The notes: generated by a model not told the origin, from the sequence alone. A DNA stretch of 64,000 nt from Cryobacterium flavum (GCF_900103805.1 NZ_FNIB01000003.1:76987-140986); one strand, 5' to 3'. Counted from the stretch's first letter, positions 28,484-37,641 are shown. Program-made: numbers and translations.

Positions 28484-28855
28484 ATGACTCCGGACACGCT
28501 CGTCGATCTCTGCCTGAGCCTGCCCCAGGCGATCGAGACCTTTCCGTTCGGCGAGGAGACGAGCGTGTTCAAGACCAGCGGCAACGGCAAGATCTTCGCG
28601 CTCTCCGCCCTCGGTGGCGAGCCGTTCACGGTCTCGCTCAAAGTTGATCCGGAGGAGAGCCGGGCGCTCCGTGAAGAGTTTCCGCAGTGGATCACCCCGG
28701 GATACCACCTCAACAAGAAGCACTGGATCACGATCGTGCTGGACGGCCACGTGCCCGCCGAGCTCGTGGAGCAGCTGCTGCGCGACAGCCACGCGCTCGT
28801 GCGGCCCCGCCTCACGCCTCAGACAGCGGCTCGCCCAGGGGATCGGCAGCGCTGA
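28484..28855 (+). CDS. MmcQ/YjbR family protein
   Basis: A 123-residue protein with the family features: LCLSLPQAIETFPFGEETSVFK at the N-terminus, GKIFALSALGG, and GYHLNKKHWITIVLDG. The fold resembles MotA/YjbR DNA-binding domains, but the function is unknown. Its last 44 bp overlap the convergent phosphatase gene. Confidence 0.85.
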   Translation: MTPDTLVDLCLSLPQAIETFPFGEETSVFKTSGNGKIFALSALGGEPFTVSLKVDPEESRALREEFPQWITPGYHLNKKHWITIVLDGHVPAELVEQLLRDSHALVRPRLTPQTAARPGDRQR

Positions 28856-29474
28856 GGTCGGCCAGTGCCATGCCGCCCACGGGCAGGCCGGCCCAGGACA
28901 GCAGGGTCCAGCCTTCTTCGGGCGAGCCGGTCAGCTCGACAACACCGGTGTTGTCGAGCTCGTTTTCGCCCGCGAACGTCGCGGGCACGTTCTGCGCGCG
29001 GGCCGCGGTCCACACGCGAATGGCGGCGCCGTGGCTGAACACCGCGGCGACCTCAGAACCGGCAGCGGCCCGCGCGATGTCGGTGTCGAACCGACGGAAG
29101 AAGTCGTGACCGTCGTGAGCGCCCGGCATCCTCTTGTCGAGGTCGCCGGAGCCCCAGGCCACCGCGGTTTCCAGATAGGTGCGAACGGATGCCCGATCGC
29201 GCAGCCCCTCGAGCGACCCGGCTTCGATCTCGTGTAGTCCGGACGCGACCTGCAGCTCGAGGCCGCGATCGGCGGCGAGCGGATGCGCGGTCAGATGCGT
29301 GCGCAGCAGCGTCGACACAAAAATGGCGTCGATCGGGTCGGAGCGCAGGGCATCGGGTATCGCGGCGGCCTGGCGCAGGCCGAGATCGGTCAAACCCGGG
29401 CCGGGACGCGCGGTATCGAGGCGTCCGAGAACGTTGCCGGGAGTCTGGCCGTGGCGGATCAGGAGTAGTCGCAT
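28812..29474 (-). CDS. Histidine phosphatase (phosphoglycerate mutase-like) protein
   Basis: A 220-residue protein beginning MRLLLIRHGQTPGN with the catalytic RHG motif, a Glu in HEIEAGSLEG and the second catalytic His in VFSHGAAIRVW. It probably dephosphorylates small phosphoesters. The start at 29474 is set by the RHG motif; upstream frame is not protein-like. It overlaps the convergent MmcQ gene by 44 bp. Confidence 0.87.
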   Translation of the reverse strand: MRLLLIRHGQTPGNVLGRLDTARPGPGLTDLGLRQAAAIPDALRSDPIDAIFVSTLLRTHLTAHPLAADRGLELQVASGLHEIEAGSLEGLRDRASVRTYLETAVAWGSGDLDKRMPGAHDGHDFFRRFDTDIARAAAGSEVAAVFSHGAAIRVWTAARAQNVPATFAGENELDNTGVVELTGSPEEGWTLLSWAGLPVGGMALADLSAADPLGEPLSEA

Positions 29475-29619
29475 GTCTGTTCCAGCATAGGGAACCTTGC
29501 TGGGCGGTGGGAGACGGATGCGCCGACGGCTGCGGTACGGGGCGATACGGCGCGGTCTCGCAGCGGAGAGTGGCAGCATGGAGGAAATACCTTCGAGCGT
29601 TCGAATAGGAAGCAGTTTT

Positions 29620-29946
29620 ATGACGATCATCAAGATCAATGCCATCACCGTACCGAGCGACGGCGGCGACGAACTCGCCCAACGCTTCGCGGCCCGCGCC
29701 GGAGCCGTCGACGACCGCCCCGGTTTCGAGGGTTTCGAGCTGCTCAAGCCGACCGACGACCGCCTGACCTGGCTCGTCGTCACGCGCTGGGCCGACGAGG
29801 AGTCGTTCCAGGCCTGGCTGACCTCCCCGTCCTTTGCCCACGGCCACCGCAGCGAAACCCCGAAGGAGGGCGAGCCGAAAGCGCGCCCCGTCGGTGTGAG
29901 CAGTGAGCTGTGGTCCTATGCGATCGCCGGCGGGACCGCCAGCTAA
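29620..29946 (+). CDS. Antibiotic biosynthesis monooxygenase (ABM) domain protein
   Basis: A 108-residue ferredoxin-like fold protein: INAITVPSDGGDELAQRFA, RPGFEGFELLKPTDD, and the WLVVTRWADEESFQAWL motif. It resembles the IsdG/HmoB-like heme-degrading or ABM group common in actinobacteria; the substrate is not known. AGGAAG lies 8 nt upstream of the ATG. Confidence 0.82.
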   Translation: MTIIKINAITVPSDGGDELAQRFAARAGAVDDRPGFEGFELLKPTDDRLTWLVVTRWADEESFQAWLTSPSFAHGHRSETPKEGEPKARPVGVSSELWSYAIAGGTAS

Positions 29947-29989
29947 AGCATCCGGGCTGCCGGCTTCCCGCGAAGGCGGTCCTGCCGCC

Positions 29990-30433
29990 CTACGCGGGCG
30001 GGCCTGCCTCGGCGCCGTCCTCTTGAAGCAGTTTGGTGATCGACCGCAGAGTTTCGGGGGAAACGTCGCCGAGCATCCGCGCCGCAAAGCTCACGACTCG
30101 GGCAACGCGCAGGCTCTTGACAAATTCGAGCTGGGCGTCGACCCGGTCGGGCAGGTCGCCGGCGGCGCCGAGCATGTATTCCGGAGGGATGCGGAAGAAC
30201 TCGGCGATGCCGGTGAGGAGGGCCGGATCGGTGACGAGGGGGCCGTCGCCGGTGATCATGTAGGCCCAGCGTGCTCGGGAGAGCGTGAGTCCGCGTTCCT
30301 TCAGCCCCGCCTCGATTTGGCGGAAGGTGTACGGGGTATTGCCCTCGGCCACGACGACATCGAGCAGCAGGTTGAGTTTGCGCGCCAGCTCCAGCTGCGG
30401 GCTCACGTCCCCACAATTCTGCGGCGCGCTCAT
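29990..30433 (-). CDS. EspR-like helix-turn-helix regulator
   Basis: A 147-residue protein with an extended N-terminal HTH and C-terminal dimer helices, the layout of mycobacterial EspR: ARKLNLLLDVV, LKERGLTLSRARWAYMITGDGP, and AEFFRIPPEYML, then VVSFAARMLGDVSPETLRSI. It is last in a three-gene operon with a membrane protein and an IrrE-like metalloprotease and overlaps the membrane protein gene by 4 bp (ATGA). By analogy with ImmA/ImmR and IrrE/DdrO, it could be the repressor cleaved by the protease; this is inference. Confidence 0.72.
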   Translation of the reverse strand: MSAPQNCGDVSPQLELARKLNLLLDVVVAEGNTPYTFRQIEAGLKERGLTLSRARWAYMITGDGPLVTDPALLTGIAEFFRIPPEYMLGAAGDLPDRVDAQLEFVKSLRVARVVSFAARMLGDVSPETLRSITKLLQEDGAEAGPPA

Positions 30434-31446
30434 CGTGTCGGCCCGACGAGGGCGGCGGGGGTCGCTGGCAGACCCACCTGGGTTCGCTGTTCGGCCAGTT
30501 CGATAATGACCAGCTCGGCCGGGGTGACGGCCTGCTCGGGGCGAAGCAGCAGGCTGTCGCGAATCTCGACGTGTCGTCGATACAGGTGCGCGCCGGGTCC
30601 ACTGACCGTGAGCAGCTGCCGCGGTGAGAGCTGCCGCTCGATGCTGAGGTGCGGAGTGTCGCTCAAAAGCCGCCGCCACAGCGGTGTGATGCGCCAGAGC
30701 AGCACGCGGTCGCGGTAGTTCTCTCGGCCGGCGGCCAGCGCATCGACGGCCGCCGTCAACCCGAGGCCGATGACGAGACTGATGGGGGAAAGCAGCAGGG
30801 TCAGCGTGTAGGCAGTACGCGCCCAGCCGACCAGGAGATAGTCCGCGTAAAAAACGGCAAGCACGGCACTGGTCAGGCTGATGACCGCGTAGGTGAGAAC
30901 GCCCAGGCAGGCGAGTAGCACCAAGCTCAGTGAGATCAGCGTGACCGGGCGGCGTTGCCGCCGCAGGTCAGCCAGGCAGGCTATAGCGAAGGACACCGCA
31001 AAGATTCCCATCGCGATCCAGGTCGTGGCCGCGTACGCGGTGAAATCCCAGCGAGGAATGAACGAGGCGGCGATATCGTCGGTCACCCGCCAATCGCTTC
31101 CGAAGAACAAGATGGCCTGCGCGACGATGATCCCGCTGGTGACCAGGGAGGTCGCACGCTTGCGCGCCCGGGTGAGGCCGCGCGGCGACATGGCTTCCTG
31201 CACGATGACGTCGAGCAGAGCAATGGCAACGATCGTCAGAGCGTGGAAGATGAAATAGGTCACATTGCCGTTCCCGAGCAGCGCATCGACCGGACGGTAC
31301 ACCGGCTGGGGCATAAGCGTCATGGTCAGAGCGAAGACTGCGAGAAACAGCAGGAGTGGCCGTCGGCGTCCCCGAATGGCCGACGGCACGCACACCGCCG
31401 CGGCGACCCAAAAGACGGCTGACAGGATGAAGAGAACTGTTTGCAT
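30430..31446 (-). CDS. MAB_1171c family putative transporter/sensor membrane protein
   Basis: A 338-residue membrane protein with about seven helices in the first 240 residues, then a cytoplasmic tail of about 95 residues (LLWRITPLWRRLLSDTPHL...RRHVEIRDSLL). The tail pattern matches the actinobacterial MAB_1171c family, which is usually next to IrrE-like and HTH genes. The helical part may sense a signal and the tail may contact the neighbouring proteins. It overlaps the genes on both sides by 1 and 4 bp. Confidence 0.78.
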   Translation of the reverse strand: MQTVLFILSAVFWVAAAVCVPSAIRGRRRPLLLFLAVFALTMTLMPQPVYRPVDALLGNGNVTYFIFHALTIVAIALLDVIVQEAMSPRGLTRARKRATSLVTSGIIVAQAILFFGSDWRVTDDIAASFIPRWDFTAYAATTWIAMGIFAVSFAIACLADLRRQRRPVTLISLSLVLLACLGVLTYAVISLTSAVLAVFYADYLLVGWARTAYTLTLLLSPISLVIGLGLTAAVDALAAGRENYRDRVLLWRITPLWRRLLSDTPHLSIERQLSPRQLLTVSGPGAHLYRRHVEIRDSLLLRPEQAVTPAELVIIELAEQRTQVGLPATPAALVGPTR

Positions 31447-31940
31447 CAGAGAACTCGTCCGAATCCGGTTAGGGTGCCGTGGACGGCCAACGGCCCATCG
31501 TGCAGCATGATGAGCGCCAGCCGATCGCCGATGGCCTCCGCCAGTGCCTCCTGCTCATCGGTGAATCGGCTGCGGGCCAGTGCGTGGACGATTGCGTCAA
31601 GGGGAATGAGCGGCGCCAGCAGGGCGATTCGCTCTGCGGACGGCAACTCCTGTTCCTGGTTCAGAATCATATGGCCGAATTCGTGATTGATGAACTGCTG
31701 CCGGTGCACCATAGAGGAGGTCGGCGCGTGGTAGATCCGTTCAAAATTCTCGCCCGATACGGCAATCCATAGCCCGCAGAGACCGGCCTCGAGCATGCGC
31801 GGAGTCGCCCTCTGCACCACGATTTTTTTTCCGAGCACTGTTTCCATGTGCCGGTGCAACAATTCGGCCGTGAGCGGCCGGGGCAAACCAAGGTCGGACA
31901 CCATCGTGTGCGCCCGCTTCTGTCGCGACTCGTAGTTCAT
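31446..31940 (-). CDS. ImmA/IrrE family metalloprotease
   Basis: A 164-residue protein with the zinc motif HEFGH at residues 86-90 in NHEFGHMILNQE and a downstream acidic helix (DEQEALAEAIGDRL) that can supply the third ligand. It is the first gene of the operon and resembles ImmA/IrrE proteases, which cleave or release an HTH repressor in response to stress or a signal. The start is ATG at 31940; the divergent palindrome at 32028 lies about 90 bp upstream. Confidence 0.82.
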   Translation of the reverse strand: MNYESRQKRAHTMVSDLGLPRPLTAELLHRHMETVLGKKIVVQRATPRMLEAGLCGLWIAVSGENFERIYHAPTSSMVHRQQFINHEFGHMILNQEQELPSAERIALLAPLIPLDAIVHALARSRFTDEQEALAEAIGDRLALIMLHDGPLAVHGTLTGFGRVL

Positions 31941-32027
31941 CGGATGCCCCCTGTTTGCCCAATCAGCCTACCCTTCGCCGGGTGCGGCCAGCCTCGGCGC
32001 GCGCCGCGGCCCTCCAATGGGTTACGA

Positions 32028-32039
32028 TAGACATGTCTA
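32028..32039. promoter_or_regulatory. Perfect palindrome TAGACATGTCTA between divergent genes
   Basis: A 12-bp perfect palindrome lies in the divergent space between the IrrE-like operon and the ORF at 32067. A TACGAT hexamer at 32023 overlaps its left end and could be the -10 of the plus-strand promoter. The half site TGTCTAAC recurs at 32111. It is a candidate operator for the EspR-like regulator of the adjacent operon. Confidence 0.5.
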
Positions 32040-32066
32040 ACGTGGGTCTGTGGGGGAGGATCAGCA

Positions 32067-32729
32067 ATGGCATCGCTCGACAATGGCGGCAATGCGGGGG
32101 CTCTGATATCGGTGTCTAACACGTGGTATGGGCGGCCAACGGTCGAGCGGGCACTGCGCTCCACGTGGAATTTGCGCGATCGGCGCCCTCTTATTGGGGG
32201 CGCCGAGCGGCAGATTTCCCAAGCCAAGCCGTTCCGTCATGGGGGAACCGGCGTGTTCGACCTCTGGCTACGTTCCCGAAGATCTCACTCTGGAGCCCGA
32301 TCCGACCGTCTCGTGCAGTCGTGGTTGCTTGGCTTGGTTCCAGCGGGGGTCAGCCCGCGCGTCATCCTCACCTTCGACAGCTGGCACAACGCACGAACGA
32401 GCACGGAAATATCCAGGGACGCCCTCGGAACCGTGACCATCGCGAACCTGGCTACTGTGCGTGCGGCACTGAAAATCATTGATGCCGGAAACAGCGTGGT
32501 GGTGCAGGTCTGTTCTATTCCTGACCCATCGGAAGAAACCCTCCCCACGATTCGGGTATGGGTGTGCAATCGAAACGAGGCCAAAGCCATCGACGCAGCT
32601 ACCCTCGAGCAGAACCGGCGGGGCTTGCTCCCCGTGCAAGCTCCGCGTGCGGCAGCACGATTCGAGACCGGGTGGATCGTGACCGGGGAACCCGGCGGGG
32701 CGCACCGTACTCGTGGGCGCGCACGCTAA
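32067..32729 (+). CDS. Hypothetical protein, frame uncertain
   Basis: A 220-residue frame preceded by GGGGGAGG 6 nt before the ATG. The C-terminal half (TVRAALKIIDAGNSVVVQVC, LPTIRVWVCNRNEAKAI) reads like a real protein with local codon use; the N-terminal half is Arg/Ser-rich and may be out of frame. I do not recognize a family. It is divergent from the IrrE-like operon and next to the palindrome, so it may be the regulated target of that module. Confidence 0.45.
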   Translation: MASLDNGGNAGALISVSNTWYGRPTVERALRSTWNLRDRRPLIGGAERQISQAKPFRHGGTGVFDLWLRSRRSHSGARSDRLVQSWLLGLVPAGVSPRVILTFDSWHNARTSTEISRDALGTVTIANLATVRAALKIIDAGNSVVVQVCSIPDPSEETLPTIRVWVCNRNEAKAIDAATLEQNRRGLLPVQAPRAAARFETGWIVTGEPGGAHRTRGRAR

Positions 32730-32782
32730 GAAACGTTACTTCGGGGCCGCGCACCGTTCGGGGCCGCCGTTAGGCTGATCCA

Positions 32783-35700
32783 ATGAACACCGACCGAGAG
32801 CCCGAGCGAACGACTGACACCGAAACTTCCGTCGCCCAGGCGCGCCCAGCCCGATCGCAGGCCCTGTTGAACGCCGTCAGGTCAAGTGTCGTTATCGCCG
32901 ACGGCGCCATGGGCACCATGCTGCAGGAGCACAACCCCACCCTCGACGACTACCAGCAGCTCGAGGGCTGCAACGAGATCCTCAATGTGAGCCGCCCCGA
33001 CATCATCGCGGCCATCCACGACGTCTATCTCGAGACCGGCATCGACGCCATCGAGACCAACACCTTCGGCGCCAACTGGTCGAACCTCTCCGACTACGGC
33101 ATCGAAGACCGCATCGAGGAACTCGCCCGGCTCGGCGCCGAGATCGCCCGCACCAGTGCCGAGATGTTCGAAGCCCGCGACGGCCGCGTGCGCTGGGTGC
33201 TCGGCTCGATGGGCCCCGGAACCAAGCTGCCCAGCCTCGGCCACACCACTTACTCAAACCTCAAGGCCACCTTCGCCGAGCAGGCGCTCGGCCTTATTCG
33301 CGGCGGCGCTGACGCCTTCCTGATCGAGACCTCGCAGGACCTGCTGCAGACAAAAAGCGCGGTGAACGGATGCAAGCAGGCCGTAAGCGAGACCGGCATC
33401 CGCTTGCCGATTTTCGTCGAGGTGACGGTGGAAACCACGGGAACCATGCTGATGGGCAGCGAGATCGGCGCGGCGCTGACCGCGCTCGAACCGCTCGGTA
33501 TAGACGCGATCGGCCTGAACTGTGCCACCGGGCCCACCGAGATGAGCGAGCACCTGCGCCACCTCTCGAAGTTCTCGCGCGTACCCGTGATCTGTATGCC
33601 GAACGCCGGTCTGCCCCAGCTCACCAAGACCGGCGCGAGCTACCCGCTGACCCCCGACCAGCTCGCCACGGCGCACGAACAGTTCGTGAAGGAGTTCGGG
33701 CTGGGGCTGGTCGGCGGATGCTGCGGCACGACTCCCGCACACATGCGCAAGGTGGTTGAGCGGTTGCGCGGCGTCACAGTGAAGCCGCGCACGCTCGAAG
33801 CGGATCCCGGCGTCGCCAGCCTGTACCAGCACGTCAGTTTTGACCAGGACAGTGCCTTTCTGGCCATCGGGGAGCGCACCAACGCCAACGGCTCCCGAGC
33901 CTTTCGGGATGCGATGCTCGCCGAGAACTGGGACGACTGCGTCGACATCGCCCGCAGCCAGGTGCGGGACGGCGCCCACCTGCTCGACGTCTGCATCGAC
34001 TACGTCGGCCGTGACGGCGTCGCCGACATGAAGCAGGTCGTCTCCCGGCTCGCGAGCGCGTCGACCCTGCCGCTCGTCGTGGACTCCACCGAGCCGGCCG
34101 TGCTGCAGGCCGGCATGGAGCTCATCGGTGGCCGCCCGGTGGTGAACTCGGTCAACTTCGAAGACGGCGAGGGGCCGACCTCGCGGTTCGGCCGCATCAT
34201 GCCGCTCGTGAAGGAGCACGGCGCCGCCGTGATCGCCCTCACCATCGACGAAGAGGGCCAGGCCCGCACCGCCGAGCACAAGGTGCGCATCGCCACCCGG
34301 CTGGTCGAGACGCTCGTCAACGTGTGGGGCATGCGGGTCGAGGACATCATCGTCGACGCCCTCACCTTTCCGATCGCGACCGGCCAGGAGGAAACCCGTC
34401 GCGACGGCATCGAAACCATCGAGGCGATCCGCCAGATCAAGGCGAAGTACCCCGGCATCCACACCACCCTCGGCGTCTCGAACGTGTCGTTCGGGCTCAA
34501 CCCGGCGGCTCGCTCGGTGCTCAACTCGGTGTTCCTGCACGAGGCGACCGCGGCCGGCCTCGACTCCGCCATTGTCAACTCGGCCAAGATCGTGCCGCTC
34601 GCCTCGGTGCCCGATGACCGCCGCAAGGTGGCCCTCGACCTGGTCTGGGACCGCCGCGAATACGACGCCGAAGGCACCCTCACCTATGACCCTCTGGTGG
34701 CCCTGCTCGACCTGTTCGCCGGCGTCGACTCCGCCGCATTGAAGGACGAACGTGCCGCCGAACTGGCCGCCCTGCCGGTGGGCGAACGGCTCGAGCGCCG
34801 CATCATCGACGGCGAGGCCAAGGGCCTCGAAGCCGACCTCGACCTCGCCCGGGCCGGGGGCCTGAGCGCCCTCGACATCGTCAACGTGCACCTGCTGGTG
34901 GGCATGCAGGTCGTCGGCGCCCGCTTCGGCAGCGGCGAGATGCAACTGCCGTTCGTACTGCAGTCCGCCGAGGTCATGAAGGCCGCGGTCGCGCTGCTGG
35001 AGCCGCACATGGAGAAATCCGAAGCGGCCGGCAAGGGCACGATCGTGCTCGGCACAGTTCGCGGCGACGTGCACGATATCGGTAAGAACCTGGTCGACAT
35101 CATCCTCACCAACAACGGCTACGACGTGATCAACATTGGCATCAAACAATCGATCGCTGAATTTATTCGCGTCGCCGAAGAGAACAATGCTGACGTCATC
35201 GGTATGATCGGCCTCCTCGTGAAATCCACGGTCGTGATGAAGGAGAACCTGCTCGAACTCGAGTCCCGCGGGCTCGCCGATAAGTGGCCGATTTTGCTCG
35301 GCGGCGCCGCCCTCACCCGCTCCTACGTGGAGGACGATCTCGACAGCGTCTTCGCCGGACAGGTGCGCTACGCCCGCGATGCCTTCGAGGGCCTCGCCCT
35401 GATGGAACCGCTCGTGGCCATCTCCCGAGGCGCCGACCCCTTGTCCGTCGGGCTGCCGCCGCTCAAGAAGCGCATCCACAAGAAGAGCCTGCTCACCCTG
35501 ACCGAGCCGGAGGAGATGCCCGCCCGCTCCGAGGTCGCTGCCGACAACCCCATTCCGGTGCCGCCGTTCTGGGGTACCCGCATCGTCAAGGGCGTCGCTC
35601 TCGCCGATTTCTCGGCCTTTCTCGATGAACGCGCCACCTTCATGGGCCAGTGGGGGCTCAAACCGAGCCGCGCCGAAGACGGCGCCAGCTACCAGGAACT

Positions 35701-36412
35701 GGTCGACACCGTCGGCCGGCCGCGCCTGCGCTACTGGCTCGATCGCATCCTGAGCGAGGGCATGCTCGACGCTTCCGTGGCCTACGGCTACTTTCCGGTC
35801 GTCGCCGAGGGTGACGACATGGTCGTGCTGCACCACGGCGACGACCCCACCGGGCTGGTGGGCCAGGCCGGACTTCTCGCGCCCGACGGCGGTTCCGGCG
35901 GCGTGCTCGGCACCGACCGCCTGCGCTTCAATTTCCCGAGGCAGCGCCGTGACAAGCACCTGTGCCTGGCCGACTTCGTGCGCTCCAGGGACACCGGCCA
36001 AACGGATGTCGTGGCCCTCCAGCTGGTCACGGCCGGCTCGAACGTGGACTCGGTGACGGCCAAGATGTTCGCTGCGAACCAGTATCGCGACTACATGGAA
36101 CTCAATGGGCTGACCATGCAGCTGACCGAGGCGCTGGCCGAGTACTGGCACTCGCGCATCCGCTCGGAATTCGGTGTGGGCGGCGAAGACCCGACCGATA
36201 TCGCCGGCATGTTCAAGCTGGAGTATCGCGGCGCCCGCTTCTCGCTCGGCTACCCGGCCTGCCCCGAGATGGAGGACCGCCGCAAGGTTGTTGAGCTGCT
36301 GAAACCGGAGCGCATGGGCGTCGTCTTGTCGGAGGAGCTGCAGCTGCACCCGGAGCAGTCGACCGACGCGTTCGTGTTCCACCACCCGGAAGCGAAGTAC
36401 TTCTCGGTGTAA
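32783..36412 (+). CDS. metH: Cobalamin-dependent methionine synthase
   Basis: A full-length 1209-residue MetH. Order: homocysteine methyltransferase domain (residues about 30-335, zinc site with the NCATGP Cys near 246 and GGCCGTTP near 310), pterin domain (about 350-620), cap and B12-binding domain (about 640-890, DVHDIGKN near residue 762 with the cobalt-binding His), and SAM-binding activation domain (about 910-1209, ending near RFSLGYPACPEMEDR). It transfers methyl from methyltetrahydrofolate to homocysteine. Without cobalamin it is inactive, which makes the adjacent, convergent ECF transporter operon relevant. No B12 riboswitch is visible in the 53 bp upstream. Confidence 0.95.
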   Translation: MNTDREPERTTDTETSVAQARPARSQALLNAVRSSVVIADGAMGTMLQEHNPTLDDYQQLEGCNEILNVSRPDIIAAIHDVYLETGIDAIETNTFGANWSNLSDYGIEDRIEELARLGAEIARTSAEMFEARDGRVRWVLGSMGPGTKLPSLGHTTYSNLKATFAEQALGLIRGGADAFLIETSQDLLQTKSAVNGCKQAVSETGIRLPIFVEVTVETTGTMLMGSEIGAALTALEPLGIDAIGLNCATGPTEMSEHLRHLSKFSRVPVICMPNAGLPQLTKTGASYPLTPDQLATAHEQFVKEFGLGLVGGCCGTTPAHMRKVVERLRGVTVKPRTLEADPGVASLYQHVSFDQDSAFLAIGERTNANGSRAFRDAMLAENWDDCVDIARSQVRDGAHLLDVCIDYVGRDGVADMKQVVSRLASASTLPLVVDSTEPAVLQAGMELIGGRPVVNSVNFEDGEGPTSRFGRIMPLVKEHGAAVIALTIDEEGQARTAEHKVRIATRLVETLVNVWGMRVEDIIVDALTFPIATGQEETRRDGIETIEAIRQIKAKYPGIHTTLGVSNVSFGLNPAARSVLNSVFLHEATAAGLDSAIVNSAKIVPLASVPDDRRKVALDLVWDRREYDAEGTLTYDPLVALLDLFAGVDSAALKDERAAELAALPVGERLERRIIDGEAKGLEADLDLARAGGLSALDIVNVHLLVGMQVVGARFGSGEMQLPFVLQSAEVMKAAVALLEPHMEKSEAAGKGTIVLGTVRGDVHDIGKNLVDIILTNNGYDVINIGIKQSIAEFIRVAEENNADVIGMIGLLVKSTVVMKENLLELESRGLADKWPILLGGAALTRSYVEDDLDSVFAGQVRYARDAFEGLALMEPLVAISRGADPLSVGLPPLKKRIHKKSLLTLTEPEEMPARSEVAADNPIPVPPFWGTRIVKGVALADFSAFLDERATFMGQWGLKPSRAEDGASYQELVDTVGRPRLRYWLDRILSEGMLDASVAYGYFPVVAEGDDMVVLHHGDDPTGLVGQAGLLAPDGGSGGVLGTDRLRFNFPRQRRDKHLCLADFVRSRDTGQTDVVALQLVTAGSNVDSVTAKMFAANQYRDYMELNGLTMQLTEALAEYWHSRIRSEFGVGGEDPTDIAGMFKLEYRGARFSLGYPACPEMEDRRKVVELLKPERMGVVLSEELQLHPEQSTDAFVFHHPEAKYFSV

Positions 36413-36430
36413 CGGGTCGTTCCTCCCGAA

Positions 36431-36700
36431 TCACCCCGCGTGGCGCTCGAAGTACTCCGAGAGGGCGTCCCGCATGATGTCGCTTTGCGGTCGCTGCGCC
36501 GCCGTGACAAAGGTCGCGAGCTGATGGTCGAGTTCTTCCGTCAGGCGAAAGGTTCGTTTGGGCGACTGGTACCCACGAGCTTTCTGTTCACTCGCCAAAC
36601 TTGGGCGCCCGCGAAAGGCCTTCTCGACGCCCTCAGCGCCGCCCAGCGCCGCCTCGAGAGCTGCCCGGCCGTGGGCCGCGGCCGCGTCGCCCTCGCGTAG
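36431..36700 (-). CDS. Ribbon-helix-helix-like protein without a clear start codon
   Basis: The minus-strand frame ending at TGA 36431 reads SPKRTFRLTEELDHQLATF then QRPQSDIMRDALSEYFE, a typical CopG/RHH DNA-binding pattern, preceded by a helical stretch HGRAALEAALGGAEGVEKAFRGRPS. The frame is open well upstream but contains no ATG or GTG in a suitable place; only a TTG at 36598 (55 residues) lacks a ribosome site. It may be an antitoxin-like gene whose N-terminus was lost, or one with a frameshift upstream. Confidence 0.5.
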   Translation of the reverse strand, partial: LREGDAAAAHGRAALEAALGGAEGVEKAFRGRPSLASEQKARGYQSPKRTFRLTEELDHQLATFVTAAQRPQSDIMRDALSEYFERHAG

Positions 36701-36813
36701 GCGCGCGTCGGGCCGCGCAGCTCCCGTACGTCGCGCGGGAGCTGCGCTCGTGCGCGCGAGTTGCGCCTCCCGCGCAGCTGCGCAAGTCCCGCGAAGCGTG
36801 AAAACGGGTGCGG

Positions 36814-37641
36814 TCAGCGGCGGGGGTTCAGACGGGCACGACGCAGGGCCGCGAGTACGGCAGGGCCGACGAGGGCGATGCCGACGACCGTGGTGATGGC
36901 GCGCACGGTGTCCCAGGTGAGGGTCGACGTGACGAGCGAGTAGAGCGCGAACGAGGCAAGGTTCTGGCCGGGGTCGGCGGCGGCTTCATAGGAGATTCCG
37001 GTGCCGCTGCCCACGGCGAACGGCCAGAACCAGAGGTTCATCAGAAGCCCGAAGAGGTACGAGGCGACCACGCCGTAGGCGGCCAGCAGGGCGATTTCGA
37101 GGCTCGCACGCCAGCGCTGCGCGGTTGCACGCCGCGCGGGTTCGGTCGGCGGAGTCGCTTTCGGCCAGCGCTGCAGCAGCCCAGCACCCGCTCCGACCCA
37201 GCCGCAGGCAAACATTTGGAACGGAGTCCACGGCCCGAAACCACCCCAGAGCAGGGAGGACACCGCGATGGTGAGCAGTCCGAGCAGAAAACCGAACCGG
37301 GCGCCGTAGACCCGTCCGGCCAGAATCAGCAGCACGAACACCGCCTCGACCCCGCCGACACCGGCACCCGCGATGCGCACCGCGGCACCGACTGCCGAGA
37401 GCACACCGAGCAGCGCCACTGTTTTCGCCGTGTACATCTCCCGGTCGAGGGTGAGCGCGAGGGCCACGATGAGCGCCGGTATGAGCGCGAACGCCACGAT
37501 CGGCACCGCCATTTGCGCGTCGGCCGGCACCGCCCCGACGAAGAACGGCCAGGCGAAAGCGGCTGCCGCGAGAGTGTTACCGCCACCGAGAATCCACGAC
37601 TTCCAGCGGATGCTGCGGCGCGCGCTGACAATAACCGTCAC
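36814..37641 (-). CDS. ECF transporter S component (substrate-binding), probably cobalamin-related
   Basis: A 275-residue membrane protein with six to seven hydrophobic helices and the S-component style stretch TVALLGVLSAVGAAVRIAG and FQMFACGWVGAGAGLL. It starts with GTG overlapping the stop of the T-A-A protein by 4 bp, so both form one complex. Binding specificity cannot be read directly. The lipoprotein partner, methionine-synthesis genes in the operon and convergent metH favour cobalamin; other vitamins remain possible. Confidence 0.75.
   Translation of the reverse strand: MTVIVSARRSIRWKSWILGGGNTLAAAAFAWPFFVGAVPADAQMAVPIVAFALIPALIVALALTLDREMYTAKTVALLGVLSAVGAAVRIAGAGVGGVEAVFVLLILAGRVYGARFGFLLGLLTIAVSSLLWGGFGPWTPFQMFACGWVGAGAGLLQRWPKATPPTEPARRATAQRWRASLEIALLAAYGVVASYLFGLLMNLWFWPFAVGSGTGISYEAAADPGQNLASFALYSLVTSTLTWDTVRAITTVVGIALVGPAVLAALRRARLNPRR

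Noticed and set aside
32730..32782. Possible cobalamin riboswitch before metH
   Set aside because: Only 53 bp are available and no B12-box-like sequence was seen; the upstream operon junctions at 40172-40191 are also too short.
33254..36385. A 1043-residue minus-strand frame opposite metH
   Set aside because: It mirrors the metH codons and has no recognizable domain; metH has all four domains in order.
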